From an uncultured bacterium (GTDB taxonomy: Bacteria; Verrucomicrobiota; Lentisphaeria; Victivallales; Victivallaceae), in assembly GCA_949286445.1 (NCBI GenBank), contig CASECL010000089.1:1-5580 (forward strand): 5,580 nt of DNA, in the 5' to 3' direction. Below, piece by piece: positions 1-5,580 of this stretch. Position 1 is the stretch's first letter; every line of letters starts with the position of its first letter. The notes under the pieces are model-generated. The model was not told the DNA's origin. It did not search any database and was given only the letters and a program-made list of their open reading frames with translations. Position numbers and translations under genes: made by a program.

Positions 1-260
1 TCATAATACCGCAGTTAATTCAATATGCAAAAATTCCACTTAACGCTATATCCCACCCGATGACTTCTGCGAAAGACCTCTTGCCTGAAATTATATACTT
101 TATGACTATCAGCATTCCAACGCCTGGTGAATATTTTAAGGTAAAAAAACACTTTCAATATGTGGTTAAAACAGTTTTTTTGCAATCATAATATGCCATA
201 CTGTTTTATCATGTTGCCATGGATAAATTTGACCATCATTTTTTTAAAAAACCTGAAAAA

Positions 261-275
261 GTGTTCTGATAACAC
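261..275. promoter_or_regulatory. Small inverted repeat, operator-like or weak terminator
   Basis: The sequence reads GTGTT, five spacer bases, then AACAC, a perfect 5-base inverted repeat flanked by A-runs on the plus strand. Such interrupted palindromes are typical of binding sites for dimeric regulators. Read on the minus strand, the same bases form a short stem followed directly by five Ts, so a weak intrinsic terminator downstream of the large gene is an alternative. The arms are short and the surroundings are low-complexity, so chance is a real possibility. Confidence 0.2.
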
Positions 276-351
276 AAAAAATACAACTTTAAAACTTTAT
301 TTTATTTATTTTGTTTATTGTATTTTCTGCATTCCACCCGGATGAAACTCT

Positions 352-381
352 GCACCAGCCGGGGGACTCCGCGGCCGGTGC
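352..381 (-). terminator. GC-rich hairpin just after the large glycosidase gene
   Basis: Ten-base arms (352-361 and 372-381) pair around a ten-base loop. On the minus-strand RNA nine pairs are Watson-Crick and one is G-U. The hairpin begins about 13 bases after the TGA stop of the large gene, where a terminator or 3'-end-protecting stem would be expected. No T-run follows it immediately on the minus strand, so it is not a textbook Rho-independent terminator. It may act as a 3' stability stem, with termination further down in the AT-rich DNA. Confidence 0.4.
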
Positions 382-394
382 GGCAAACTTGATC

Positions 395-3300
395 TCAACG
401 CCGGGAATTTTCCACCAGTACCAGCATGCCGAACGCTCCCGGATCCCAGGCCGGAGGCAATCCCCTGCCCCACAGCATTGAAGCTTGTTTCCGTCTGCCG
501 TCTCCGTCATTGAGCGACAAAGACAGTCCGATTTTTCTGCCGAATTCACCCTGTATGCCACCCAGATCACTCCAGGGCATGGCTATTTCATAACAGGTCT
601 TATTCCCCTCCCGGCGGACTGAAATATCATAGATGGAAGAATCTTTAGCTAATGAACCCGGCTTCAAACCGCCGCTGAACTTTTCCGGCCGGTAAATAGT
701 GTGTTTGCCGCTTCCGCCCGGCGCAACCGAACTTACCTGAAACAGAAAGGCCTTCCCCTCTTCGCCCGGCAGCCGGTTCTGCGGATGAATGCCGATTTCC
801 ACACTGTCTCCCGATACGCATCCGGCTTCGGCGGTTCCGGTACGGTGTTCCCGGTCAATAACTTCAATTCCGACATAGAGATTTTGCTCATCCCAGTTGA
901 AATAAGCCGCTCCGCTGAATTTATCCGGACTCCAGTCATATTCCCCGGACCACTTTTTCAACTGACTGCGCCCCAGAAGCGGTATCGGTGCAGAACGGTC
1001 AAAGTCATCCAGATTGCCGTCAATCCTGATTTTTTTACTCTTCGGCGCAAAAGCAACATATTCCGTTCCCTCATATGGGGTCAGTATCGCATTGTCAATC
1101 ATTGACCAGCCTTTGCCGAAACAAAGCGGAGTGCAGGAAATCCGTTCCGTTTTTTCAGGAATATCAACTACGGCAGAGAATATGTCCCAATATTTCTGAG
1201 TTACCGGGGCCTGGAAAATTTCCAGCCAATGCCGGGTAACACTCCGTTTGTCCGCAGTAACAAAGGAAAAATTGCTTCCGCTCTGGAGATTATCCGATTT
1301 TATCCACAGGCTGTAAAGATATTTTCCCGGCACAAACGGCCCTTTCGGGTCCTGATACAGAGAAACATACTGTTTTCCATCGCCCTGAAAACGGAAAACC
1401 CAGTCACCGTGCCCCGGTTCATCCGGAGACTGAAAACGGAAACGTTCACCGGATTTTGCCGGAGACAGATTCCAGAATAACGGCAATTTTTCATTTTTAT
1501 CCCGGGCGGATTCAAAACCGGGATTTTTCAACAGATTTCCCACTGCTTCCGGCTGAATTACATTTACCTGCAAAATCTTTTTCACCACCGGAAATCCCGG
1601 CATTCTGTAGGTAATTCTGATAACCGGCATGAAACTGCCGGTTTTATCCGCTTTAAAATAAAAACGCTCCTGAATTGTGTTTCCCGGCTCCAATTCATTG
1701 ATCTCAATCGGTTTTGCCTTTCCGGGGGCATCGAGCAGTTCAATTTCACAGCTCAGCGGGATGTCAGCAAGGTTGGCAATCCGCACCGGAAGCTCCGCAT
1801 CATGTCCTTTTACAAAACTCAGGCTGGATACTGCCGGAGTGACCATAAGCTGAGCTTTCAGAACATTGAGTGATCCCCCCTCAACTATGTATGGACTTGA
1901 ATTCACCTTCAGTTTATGGACTGGTTTTTCCGGCAATATGGTTTCATTGCCCTGCTGATCGGTGATCATCAAATTACCCGGTCCGGCAGGCAGCAGAATT
2001 TCCTCACCGCCCTTCTCCCGGGAGGATACAATCATAACTGCGCGTTTTTCCGGCGTTTCAAACAATTTTACCGAATCTCTTTTTCCCAGGGAAAATTCAC
2101 CCGCCAGCCTGGCATTCCAGAGCTTGGAAACCAGCACCGCCAGTGCCGCCGCGGACGGTCTGGGGCTCATATCTCCCCAGAAAATTGTCCAGTTACCGGC
2201 GGGATCCGGTTCTCCGGCAAAGAGCGTGATTTTCCGGCATCCGGCCAGAAGTTCCGCCGGAAACCGGGTGTAAAAGTAATCGCTCTGCGTTTTATCCTGA
2301 ATTGCCTTTTCCAACGGCATGCCCCAGGTGGCTATGCCAACTCCGGTTTCATTGTCCAGCACCGGTATATTGGTTCCATTGTTTTTCAAATCGCTGTAAG
2401 CCATCTGTACGCCGTTGAAATCGCTGTAATGAACCGGCAACAGATCAATATATGATGCCAATCCGCCTGCCAGCAATGATTTACGGTAGGAGTTTGGCCA
2501 CAATCCACCGGCGGCTTGAATTTCAAAAGACGGGTCTATGGCCCTGGCAGTTCTGGTAGCTATCCGGCAGAAACGTATGTAATCTTCCACCGGATTGACA
2601 CAAAGATCTCCGGGGCAGATTTCATTCAGCCATTCAAAGCCGGAGATTTTGCCTTTTAACGCCGTTGCCAGACGGTGAACCACCGCTTTAAGCTGTTCAT
2701 CCCGGAATGGGAACGGTATGTAATCCGCGCTCCAGCCGTCCGGTTTATCAATGGCCCATGCCGGCGGATCATGCAATACAATCCACGGGCGGATACCATG
2801 TTCATTCATTTCATCTACCGCCTCGATCAATCCGTTCAGATACCCGTTATTCCAGACGTTCTTACCCGGCTGCACACTGCTCCACTTAACCCAGGTGCGG
2901 CAGAAGCTCATTCCCAGCATCTCCGCCGCGGCGACGGCTTCACTGTTTCCGGCAAACTTCTGCCCGCCGAACGGAGTGGGTTTCCCCCCGGTAACCGCCT
3001 TCAGATCCGGAATCCGGGCAAAGGTGGTTTCTCTGGTTTCCCAGCCCGGCACGGAGACCCGGAGACGGAATGTACCGCGCTGTTCCGGCGGCAATTTTAC
3101 GGGAATTAGCTGCCGTTTTCCGGATATATCCACCGGCATCTCTCCGGAAATCAATTCTCTGCCGTCCGGATGAAAAACCTGCCAGCGCAATTTTTTACCG
3201 GTACCGGCGTCAACCGCTTTGGTTCCATAAATTACATACATTTCCACCGGGCTTGAATAGGTGAAAAGATTTCCCGGCGCGGTGGAATCCAATTCAAAAT

Positions 3301-4543
3301 AACCGTCTCTGCGCTGGAAACTTCCGGCTTCCACCCGGGTCTGCCACGGCCATAAACGGCCATCATTGCCGCAGAACTGGAGTATAAGCAGCATGCTGTC
3401 ACCCAGCACACCTTTTTCCGGCGGCTGAGCTGAAAATGCTTCCGGGACCCGGATTTTGATGTTTTCTCTGGCCACAGTGCCGATCTTGCAATGGATTGGC
3501 GGGATATGAACCGGGTAGCCATTATGCTGGCGGCGGCGGGAATAGACGCCGTCCGGACAATCAATCCATGGACCAAGCATGGAAAAAGAAAGCTCGGTTT
3601 TCCCCCAGTCATCCTCCGGATCGACATAATAGGTTACCGGCAAAATAAATTCATCGCCGGATTTCAATGGATTGGTTTTCAATGATTTTCCGTCGGCCCG
3701 CTCAATTTTACCGGCACTGATCCAGCTTTTTTTCAGTGTTGCTGAAGCCGGGCGCGGAGGATTGACTCCTTCCACCTTTATTCCCGGCGAAACTGCCTCC
3801 TTTACCCGCTCATCCCAGCCTTTGGGACTCAGAAAATAATGGATTATTACCATATCAGAACCATTTTTCATCTCCGGCATACGGTAATGAAAAACTATTT
3901 CCTGCCCCGGTTTTGCCGGTTTGGGATCGCCGCCCCAGCTGCCGAAACCGAGATACTCTCCGGTCTGCTTTTGCAGATGGAGGTCGCCGCCGACTTTCAT
4001 GCCGGGGGGAATATCTTTTTTCAGCTGCAGTTTTACCGAAAAATTACCTTTCAATTTGACGGATTCCGGAATTTCAATCCGGCACCAGTCAGTATCCATC
4101 ACCTTTTTTCCGTCGACGTCCGCCGGAACTTTGGTTTTCTCTTTGGATTCCACTTTGATTTCGGGAGACACTGCCTCTTTCACCCGGTTGTCCCAGTCTT
4201 TTGAACTTAAAAAATACTGGATAACCACCGCATCAGAACCGTTTTTCATCTCCGGCATACGGTAATGAAAAATCATTTTCTCCCCCGGTTCTGCCGGTTT
4301 GGGATCACCGCCCCAGCTGCCGAAACCAAGATACTCTCCGGTCTGCTTTTTGAGATGAATATCGCCGCCGATTTTCATGCCGGAGGGAATATCTTTTTTC
4401 AGCTCCAGTTTTACTGAAAATTTTTCTCCCGGACCAACCCGGTCCGGAGTTTCCATCCGGCACCAGTCACTTTCCAGCACTGCGCCAAAAAGTGAAGTTA
4501 CCCCCGACAGAACAACAGACATTATTACGGCTGAAAATCTCAT
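395..4543 (-). CDS. Secreted multi-domain glycoside hydrolase (clan GH-A-like) with CBM9-like C-terminus
   Basis: This intact 1382-residue protein probably cleaves a polysaccharide outside the cytoplasm; the substrate is unknown. Residues 1-21 look like a Sec signal peptide (MR, then a hydrophobic run ending SLFGA) with no lipobox cysteine. Two tandem beta modules (26-132, 152-258) are about 76% identical, and 265-410 may be a diverged third. Residues 415-510 look like a beta-sandwich. The catalytic core spans about 515-810 and has TIM-barrel features: RTWVKWSSVQPG, PPAWA, FEWLNE with E641 as likely acid/base, LPVHYSD, and PVLDNETG with E732 as likely nucleophile. It resembles GH39/GH5-type clan GH-A enzymes, but I cannot name a family. 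Next come beta domains (about 811-1000, the second CARDB/NEW3-like), a jelly roll starting NLLKNPGFES (about 1002-1158, CBM4/9-like) and a CBM9-like domain (about 1161-1379; IRIDGNLDDF, YEIAMPWSDLG). The start follows a TAAGG seven bases upstream. No C-terminal anchor or sorting signal is visible. The GH140-like gene lies 200 bases upstream, beyond a terminator-like palindrome. Confidence 0.9.
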   Translation of the reverse strand: MRFSAVIMSVVLSGVTSLFGAVLESDWCRMETPDRVGPGEKFSVKLELKKDIPSGMKIGGDIHLKKQTGEYLGFGSWGGDPKPAEPGEKMIFHYRMPEMKNGSDAVVIQYFLSSKDWDNRVKEAVSPEIKVESKEKTKVPADVDGKKVMDTDWCRIEIPESVKLKGNFSVKLQLKKDIPPGMKVGGDLHLQKQTGEYLGFGSWGGDPKPAKPGQEIVFHYRMPEMKNGSDMVIIHYFLSPKGWDERVKEAVSPGIKVEGVNPPRPASATLKKSWISAGKIERADGKSLKTNPLKSGDEFILPVTYYVDPEDDWGKTELSFSMLGPWIDCPDGVYSRRRQHNGYPVHIPPIHCKIGTVARENIKIRVPEAFSAQPPEKGVLGDSMLLILQFCGNDGRLWPWQTRVEAGSFQRRDGYFELDSTAPGNLFTYSSPVEMYVIYGTKAVDAGTGKKLRWQVFHPDGRELISGEMPVDISGKRQLIPVKLPPEQRGTFRLRVSVPGWETRETTFARIPDLKAVTGGKPTPFGGQKFAGNSEAVAAAEMLGMSFCRTWVKWSSVQPGKNVWNNGYLNGLIEAVDEMNEHGIRPWIVLHDPPAWAIDKPDGWSADYIPFPFRDEQLKAVVHRLATALKGKISGFEWLNEICPGDLCVNPVEDYIRFCRIATRTARAIDPSFEIQAAGGLWPNSYRKSLLAGGLASYIDLLPVHYSDFNGVQMAYSDLKNNGTNIPVLDNETGVGIATWGMPLEKAIQDKTQSDYFYTRFPAELLAGCRKITLFAGEPDPAGNWTIFWGDMSPRPSAAALAVLVSKLWNARLAGEFSLGKRDSVKLFETPEKRAVMIVSSREKGGEEILLPAGPGNLMITDQQGNETILPEKPVHKLKVNSSPYIVEGGSLNVLKAQLMVTPAVSSLSFVKGHDAELPVRIANLADIPLSCEIELLDAPGKAKPIEINELEPGNTIQERFYFKADKTGSFMPVIRITYRMPGFPVVKKILQVNVIQPEAVGNLLKNPGFESARDKNEKLPLFWNLSPAKSGERFRFQSPDEPGHGDWVFRFQGDGKQYVSLYQDPKGPFVPGKYLYSLWIKSDNLQSGSNFSFVTADKRSVTRHWLEIFQAPVTQKYWDIFSAVVDIPEKTERISCTPLCFGKGWSMIDNAILTPYEGTEYVAFAPKSKKIRIDGNLDDFDRSAPIPLLGRSQLKKWSGEYDWSPDKFSGAAYFNWDEQNLYVGIEVIDREHRTGTAEAGCVSGDSVEIGIHPQNRLPGEEGKAFLFQVSSVAPGGSGKHTIYRPEKFSGGLKPGSLAKDSSIYDISVRREGNKTCYEIAMPWSDLGGIQGEFGRKIGLSLSLNDGDGRRKQASMLWGRGLPPAWDPGAFGMLVLVENSRR
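3770..4090 (-). repeat. Second copy of tandem beta module (residues 152-258)
   Basis: This is the second of two in-frame repeats in the large glycosidase, exactly 378 bases (126 residues) from the first with no insertion or deletion. It begins DWCRIEIPE and ends GIKVE. The most conserved part is KQTGEYLGFGSWGGDPKPA, followed by FHYRMPEMKNGSD, then a WDxRVKEAVSP tail. I do not recognise the module as a named family. The alternating hydrophobic strands and aromatic residues suit a small beta-sandwich, perhaps a spacer or glycan-binding domain (inference). Confidence 0.85.
4148..4468 (-). repeat. First copy of tandem beta module (residues 26-132)
   Basis: This first repeat starts five residues after the predicted signal peptide end (DWCRMETPD) and ends EIKVE. 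It matches the second copy at about 81 of 107 residues. In DNA, 4239-4350 and 3861-3972 differ at only about 8 of 112 bases, whereas the first 25 residues of the modules differ at 10 positions. The linker between the copies (about 133-151, SKEKTKVPADVDGKKV) is charged and probably flexible. Confidence 0.85.
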
Positions 4544-4550
4544 GGCAATA

Positions 4551-4555
4551 CCTTA
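4551..4555 (-). promoter_or_regulatory. Ribosome binding site of the large glycosidase
   Basis: The minus strand reads TAAGG, with seven bases before the ATG at 4543-4541. This spacing is normal for a Shine-Dalgarno site and supports that ATG over the in-frame Met at residue 8. Starting at Met8 would also remove the charged start of the signal peptide. Confidence 0.6.
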
Positions 4556-4700
4556 TTTTCGGATTAAATTTTTATTCAGGCAACTGCATTACCCGGGCAT
4601 GGTTTTCTACCACCGCAGGAGAACTCCAGTTACCGCTTTTTTATCACCAGTGCTGCAAACAAAAAAAATGGTATTTTTCCGGCAGTAAATCTGTTTTAAA

Positions 4701-4728
4701 GTGCGGAAATTTTTAAAAATTTCCGCAC
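4701..4728 (-). terminator. Perfect 28-bp palindrome, probable terminator of the GH140-like gene
   Basis: The sequence equals its own reverse complement over 28 bases: GTGCGGAAATTTTT on one side and its mirror on the other. As RNA it could fold into a stem of about 12 pairs with a UUAA loop, GC-rich at its base. It lies 15 bases past the TAA stop of the GH140-like gene and is followed on the minus strand by TTTAAAACAG, so the U-run is short. Because it is symmetrical it could stop transcription in either direction, or it could be a regulator's binding site. A terminator is the more likely reading from its position. Confidence 0.6.
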
Positions 4729-4743
4729 CTGGAACCGCAAAAT

Positions 4744-5580
4744 TTATTTCCCGGCGGCCTCAATTACCAGAATTAAATCACGTCCGCCGTCAGTAACCGA
4801 CGGAGACATAAATTTTTTCTCCTCCCGTCCGGGGCATTCACCGTGTTCCACAACTACGCCGCTGCGCGGATTGATCCAGCGGTATTTTACTTGATCTGAA
4901 TCAACCCCGGCAAGGTTAACCGTTATGGTTCGCGCTTCCGGGAAATATATCAGCATCCAGCGTCCGGCATCATCCCGGCAGGCCGTCGCAGTCCCGGTGC
5001 CGGTCCCGCGGAATGAACACAAAAATTCATTTGCCGGCAAACGGTCTCTGCACGGCAGATCATCAATAAGTTTCAAGGCATATTTCAACTGTTTGACTCC
5101 GGGTAAATCAAGTGCCTCCTGCCAGGTTATCCGGGGAACATTGACCGGAGTACGTTTGCCATCATAAAATTGCCAAAGGGGATGCGCACCGTAGGCAACT
5201 CCAGCCGCTCCGGCAATAAGCGACCAGTAGAATTCTCTCCGCACATCATGTTCATCCAGCCAGCCGGCCTCTCCGCCGCGGAAAGCATTGGGGTGTTCCT
5301 CATAATTGGGTTCGCCATTTACCACCGGGCGCACCGGCAGGAGCTCCCGGTCATGCTTGATAAGCTGCAGAGCATTGTCGCAGCGGGTATGGCCGCTTTG
5401 AATCATGTGAAAATCCACCCAGTCTTCCGCGTGGACACTCAGAGATGAACTCATGCCGCCACCCGGATGCAGTGTCATCAGGTGAGTTCCGCCGTCTCCT
5501 TCACGCACCCCCTCCGCCATTGCCCGCAATATCTGCAGCTGCTCCTGATTTGCCACTATCCGGTCACCGCCCATGATCCA
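4744..5580 (-). CDS. DUF4038/GH140-family glycosidase (apiosidase-like), C-terminal part
   Basis: The gene enters from the right edge; 278 residues are visible, starting W-I-M-G-G-D in an open frame, so the ATG at 5574 is internal and not the start. Family features are clear: the GGD motif near the edge, LMTLHPGGGMSSS, DWVDFHMIQSGH, PVVNGEPNYEEHP, and DVRREFYWSLIAGAAGVAYGAHPLWQ. These match the TIM-barrel DUF4038 domain (PF13204). The last 95 or so residues, with WINPRSG and a closing DLILVIEA strand, match the beta domain that usually follows it (PF12904). In the characterised member BT1012, which removes apiose from rhamnogalacturonan II, an Asp and a Glu are catalytic. The best candidates here are the Asp of GGD (5563-5565) and the Glu of NGEP (5311-5313). 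Family members are typically about 450-480 residues, so roughly 60% is visible. Export cannot be judged because the N-terminus is missing. Substrate by family only: apiosides are possible, not shown. Confidence 0.85.
   Translation of the reverse strand, partial: WIMGGDRIVANQEQLQILRAMAEGVREGDGGTHLMTLHPGGGMSSSLSVHAEDWVDFHMIQSGHTRCDNALQLIKHDRELLPVRPVVNGEPNYEEHPNAFRGGEAGWLDEHDVRREFYWSLIAGAAGVAYGAHPLWQFYDGKRTPVNVPRITWQEALDLPGVKQLKYALKLIDDLPCRDRLPANEFLCSFRGTGTGTATACRDDAGRWMLIYFPEARTITVNLAGVDSDQVKYRWINPRSGVVVEHGECPGREEKKFMSPSVTDGGRDLILVIEAAGK

Larger units (their letters stand above)
1..394. other. AT-rich intergenic region, no convincing gene
   Basis: This stretch is much richer in A and T than the genes to its right: 241-300 is about 20% GC and 181-240 about 32%. 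It lacks the CCGG-rich codon style of the neighbours. The longest open frames translate to F/Y/I/K/N-rich strings with no recognisable motif and no well-placed ribosome binding site. A frame on the plus strand is open from the left edge (position 3) to a stop near 191, and could be the tail of an unseen gene, but its translation resembles nothing I know. On the minus strand TTGAAA (153-158) and AAATAT (131-136) are 16 bases apart. This is promoter-like for a gene to the left of the window, but such matches are common in AT-rich DNA. The right end holds the hairpin that follows the large gene. Confidence 0.7.
4544..4743. other. 200-base spacer between the two glycosidase genes
   Basis: The spacer holds the 28-bp palindrome at its right end and the ribosome binding site at its left end. 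Between them the minus strand has an eight-T run (4661-4668 region) and a weak -10-like GATAAA (4640-4645) with a TG a few bases upstream, but no good -35 element, so no promoter can be called. A ten-base inverted repeat GGAGAACTCC (4618-4627) is probably too short to weigh. The length and the terminator-like element suggest the large gene has its own promoter here. Confidence 0.6.

Noticed and set aside
3..191. Plus-strand frame open from the left edge, possibly the tail of a gene
   Set aside because: The roughly 60 residues match no family I know and the base composition is intergenic. A short edge frame in AT-rich DNA can stay open by chance. It should be rechecked if the left flank becomes available.
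160..345. 61-codon open frame on the plus strand in the AT-rich flank, hydrophobic-looking
   Set aside because: The nearest AAGG is about 15 bases from the ATG, too far for normal initiation. The F/Y/I/K/N-rich composition is what AT-rich non-coding DNA gives by chance.
289..570. 93-codon minus-strand frame overlapping the end of the large gene
   Set aside because: It is another frame of the same strand over the CBM9-like domain, where the main frame continues without interruption to a normal domain end, so there is no sign of a frameshift or second gene.
1916..2455. 179-codon open frame on the plus strand, with an overlapping 103-codon frame
   Set aside because: It lies entirely opposite the catalytic core of the large gene. 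Its translation is arginine/phenylalanine/glutamine-rich with no motif, as expected from the complement of a CCGG-rich gene. No domain or ribosome binding site supports it.
2675..3173. Several plus-strand frames of 60-144 codons
   Set aside because: They overlap one another and lie opposite well-conserved catalytic-domain sequence; they are shadows of the coding strand.
3839..4265. Two plus-strand frames with resembling stretches, as if a repeat protein
   Set aside because: They are opposite-strand images of the real tandem modules, so the resemblance comes from that duplication and is not evidence for a second gene.
5571..5574. ATG at the right edge as the start of the GH140-like gene
   Set aside because: The frame is open to the window edge and the preceding W-I fits the conserved strand before GGD, so this Met is internal and the true start is outside the window.

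Overview
The window carries the end of one gene and the whole of a second, both on the minus strand and both for carbohydrate breakdown. Two non-coding stretches separate or flank them. Nothing in it looks like a mobile element, CRISPR array, RNA gene or defence system. The large exported multi-domain glycosidase, the CBM9-like C-terminal domain and the DUF4038/GH140-type neighbour suggest a polysaccharide-degrading bacterium. I would guess the Lentisphaerota/Victivallales or a relative in the Planctomycetota-Verrucomicrobiota-Chlamydiota group. This rests on gene style only: there is no marker gene, and other glycan-degrading bacteria are possible.

Layout, left to right. Positions 1-394 are AT-rich (about 20-35% GC over much of it) with no convincing gene. 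They hold a small operator-like inverted repeat (261-275) and, just past the stop of the large gene, a GC-rich hairpin (352-381). Positions 395-4543 encode a 1382-residue exported protein. Its order is signal peptide, two nearly identical tandem beta modules with a probable diverged third, a beta-sandwich linker, a clan GH-A-like TIM-barrel glycosidase core with candidate catalytic glutamates E641 and E732, further beta domains, a CBM4/9-like jelly roll and a terminal CBM9-like domain. Positions 4544-4743 are a 200-base spacer with a perfect 28-bp palindrome that probably ends transcription of the gene to its right. Positions 4744-5580 hold the C-terminal part of a DUF4038/GH140-family glycosidase (apiosidase-like), cut by the right edge of the window.

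The two genes run in the same direction (GH140-like gene first), and both products fit a plant-type or algal polysaccharide degradation locus. The palindrome between them suggests they are not one uninterrupted operon, although read-through is possible. The substrate of the large enzyme cannot be told from sequence. The most unusual points are the near-identical tandem modules, whose DNA is about 93% identical over a 112-base core while their edges have diverged, and the length of the non-catalytic scaffold around a single catalytic core.
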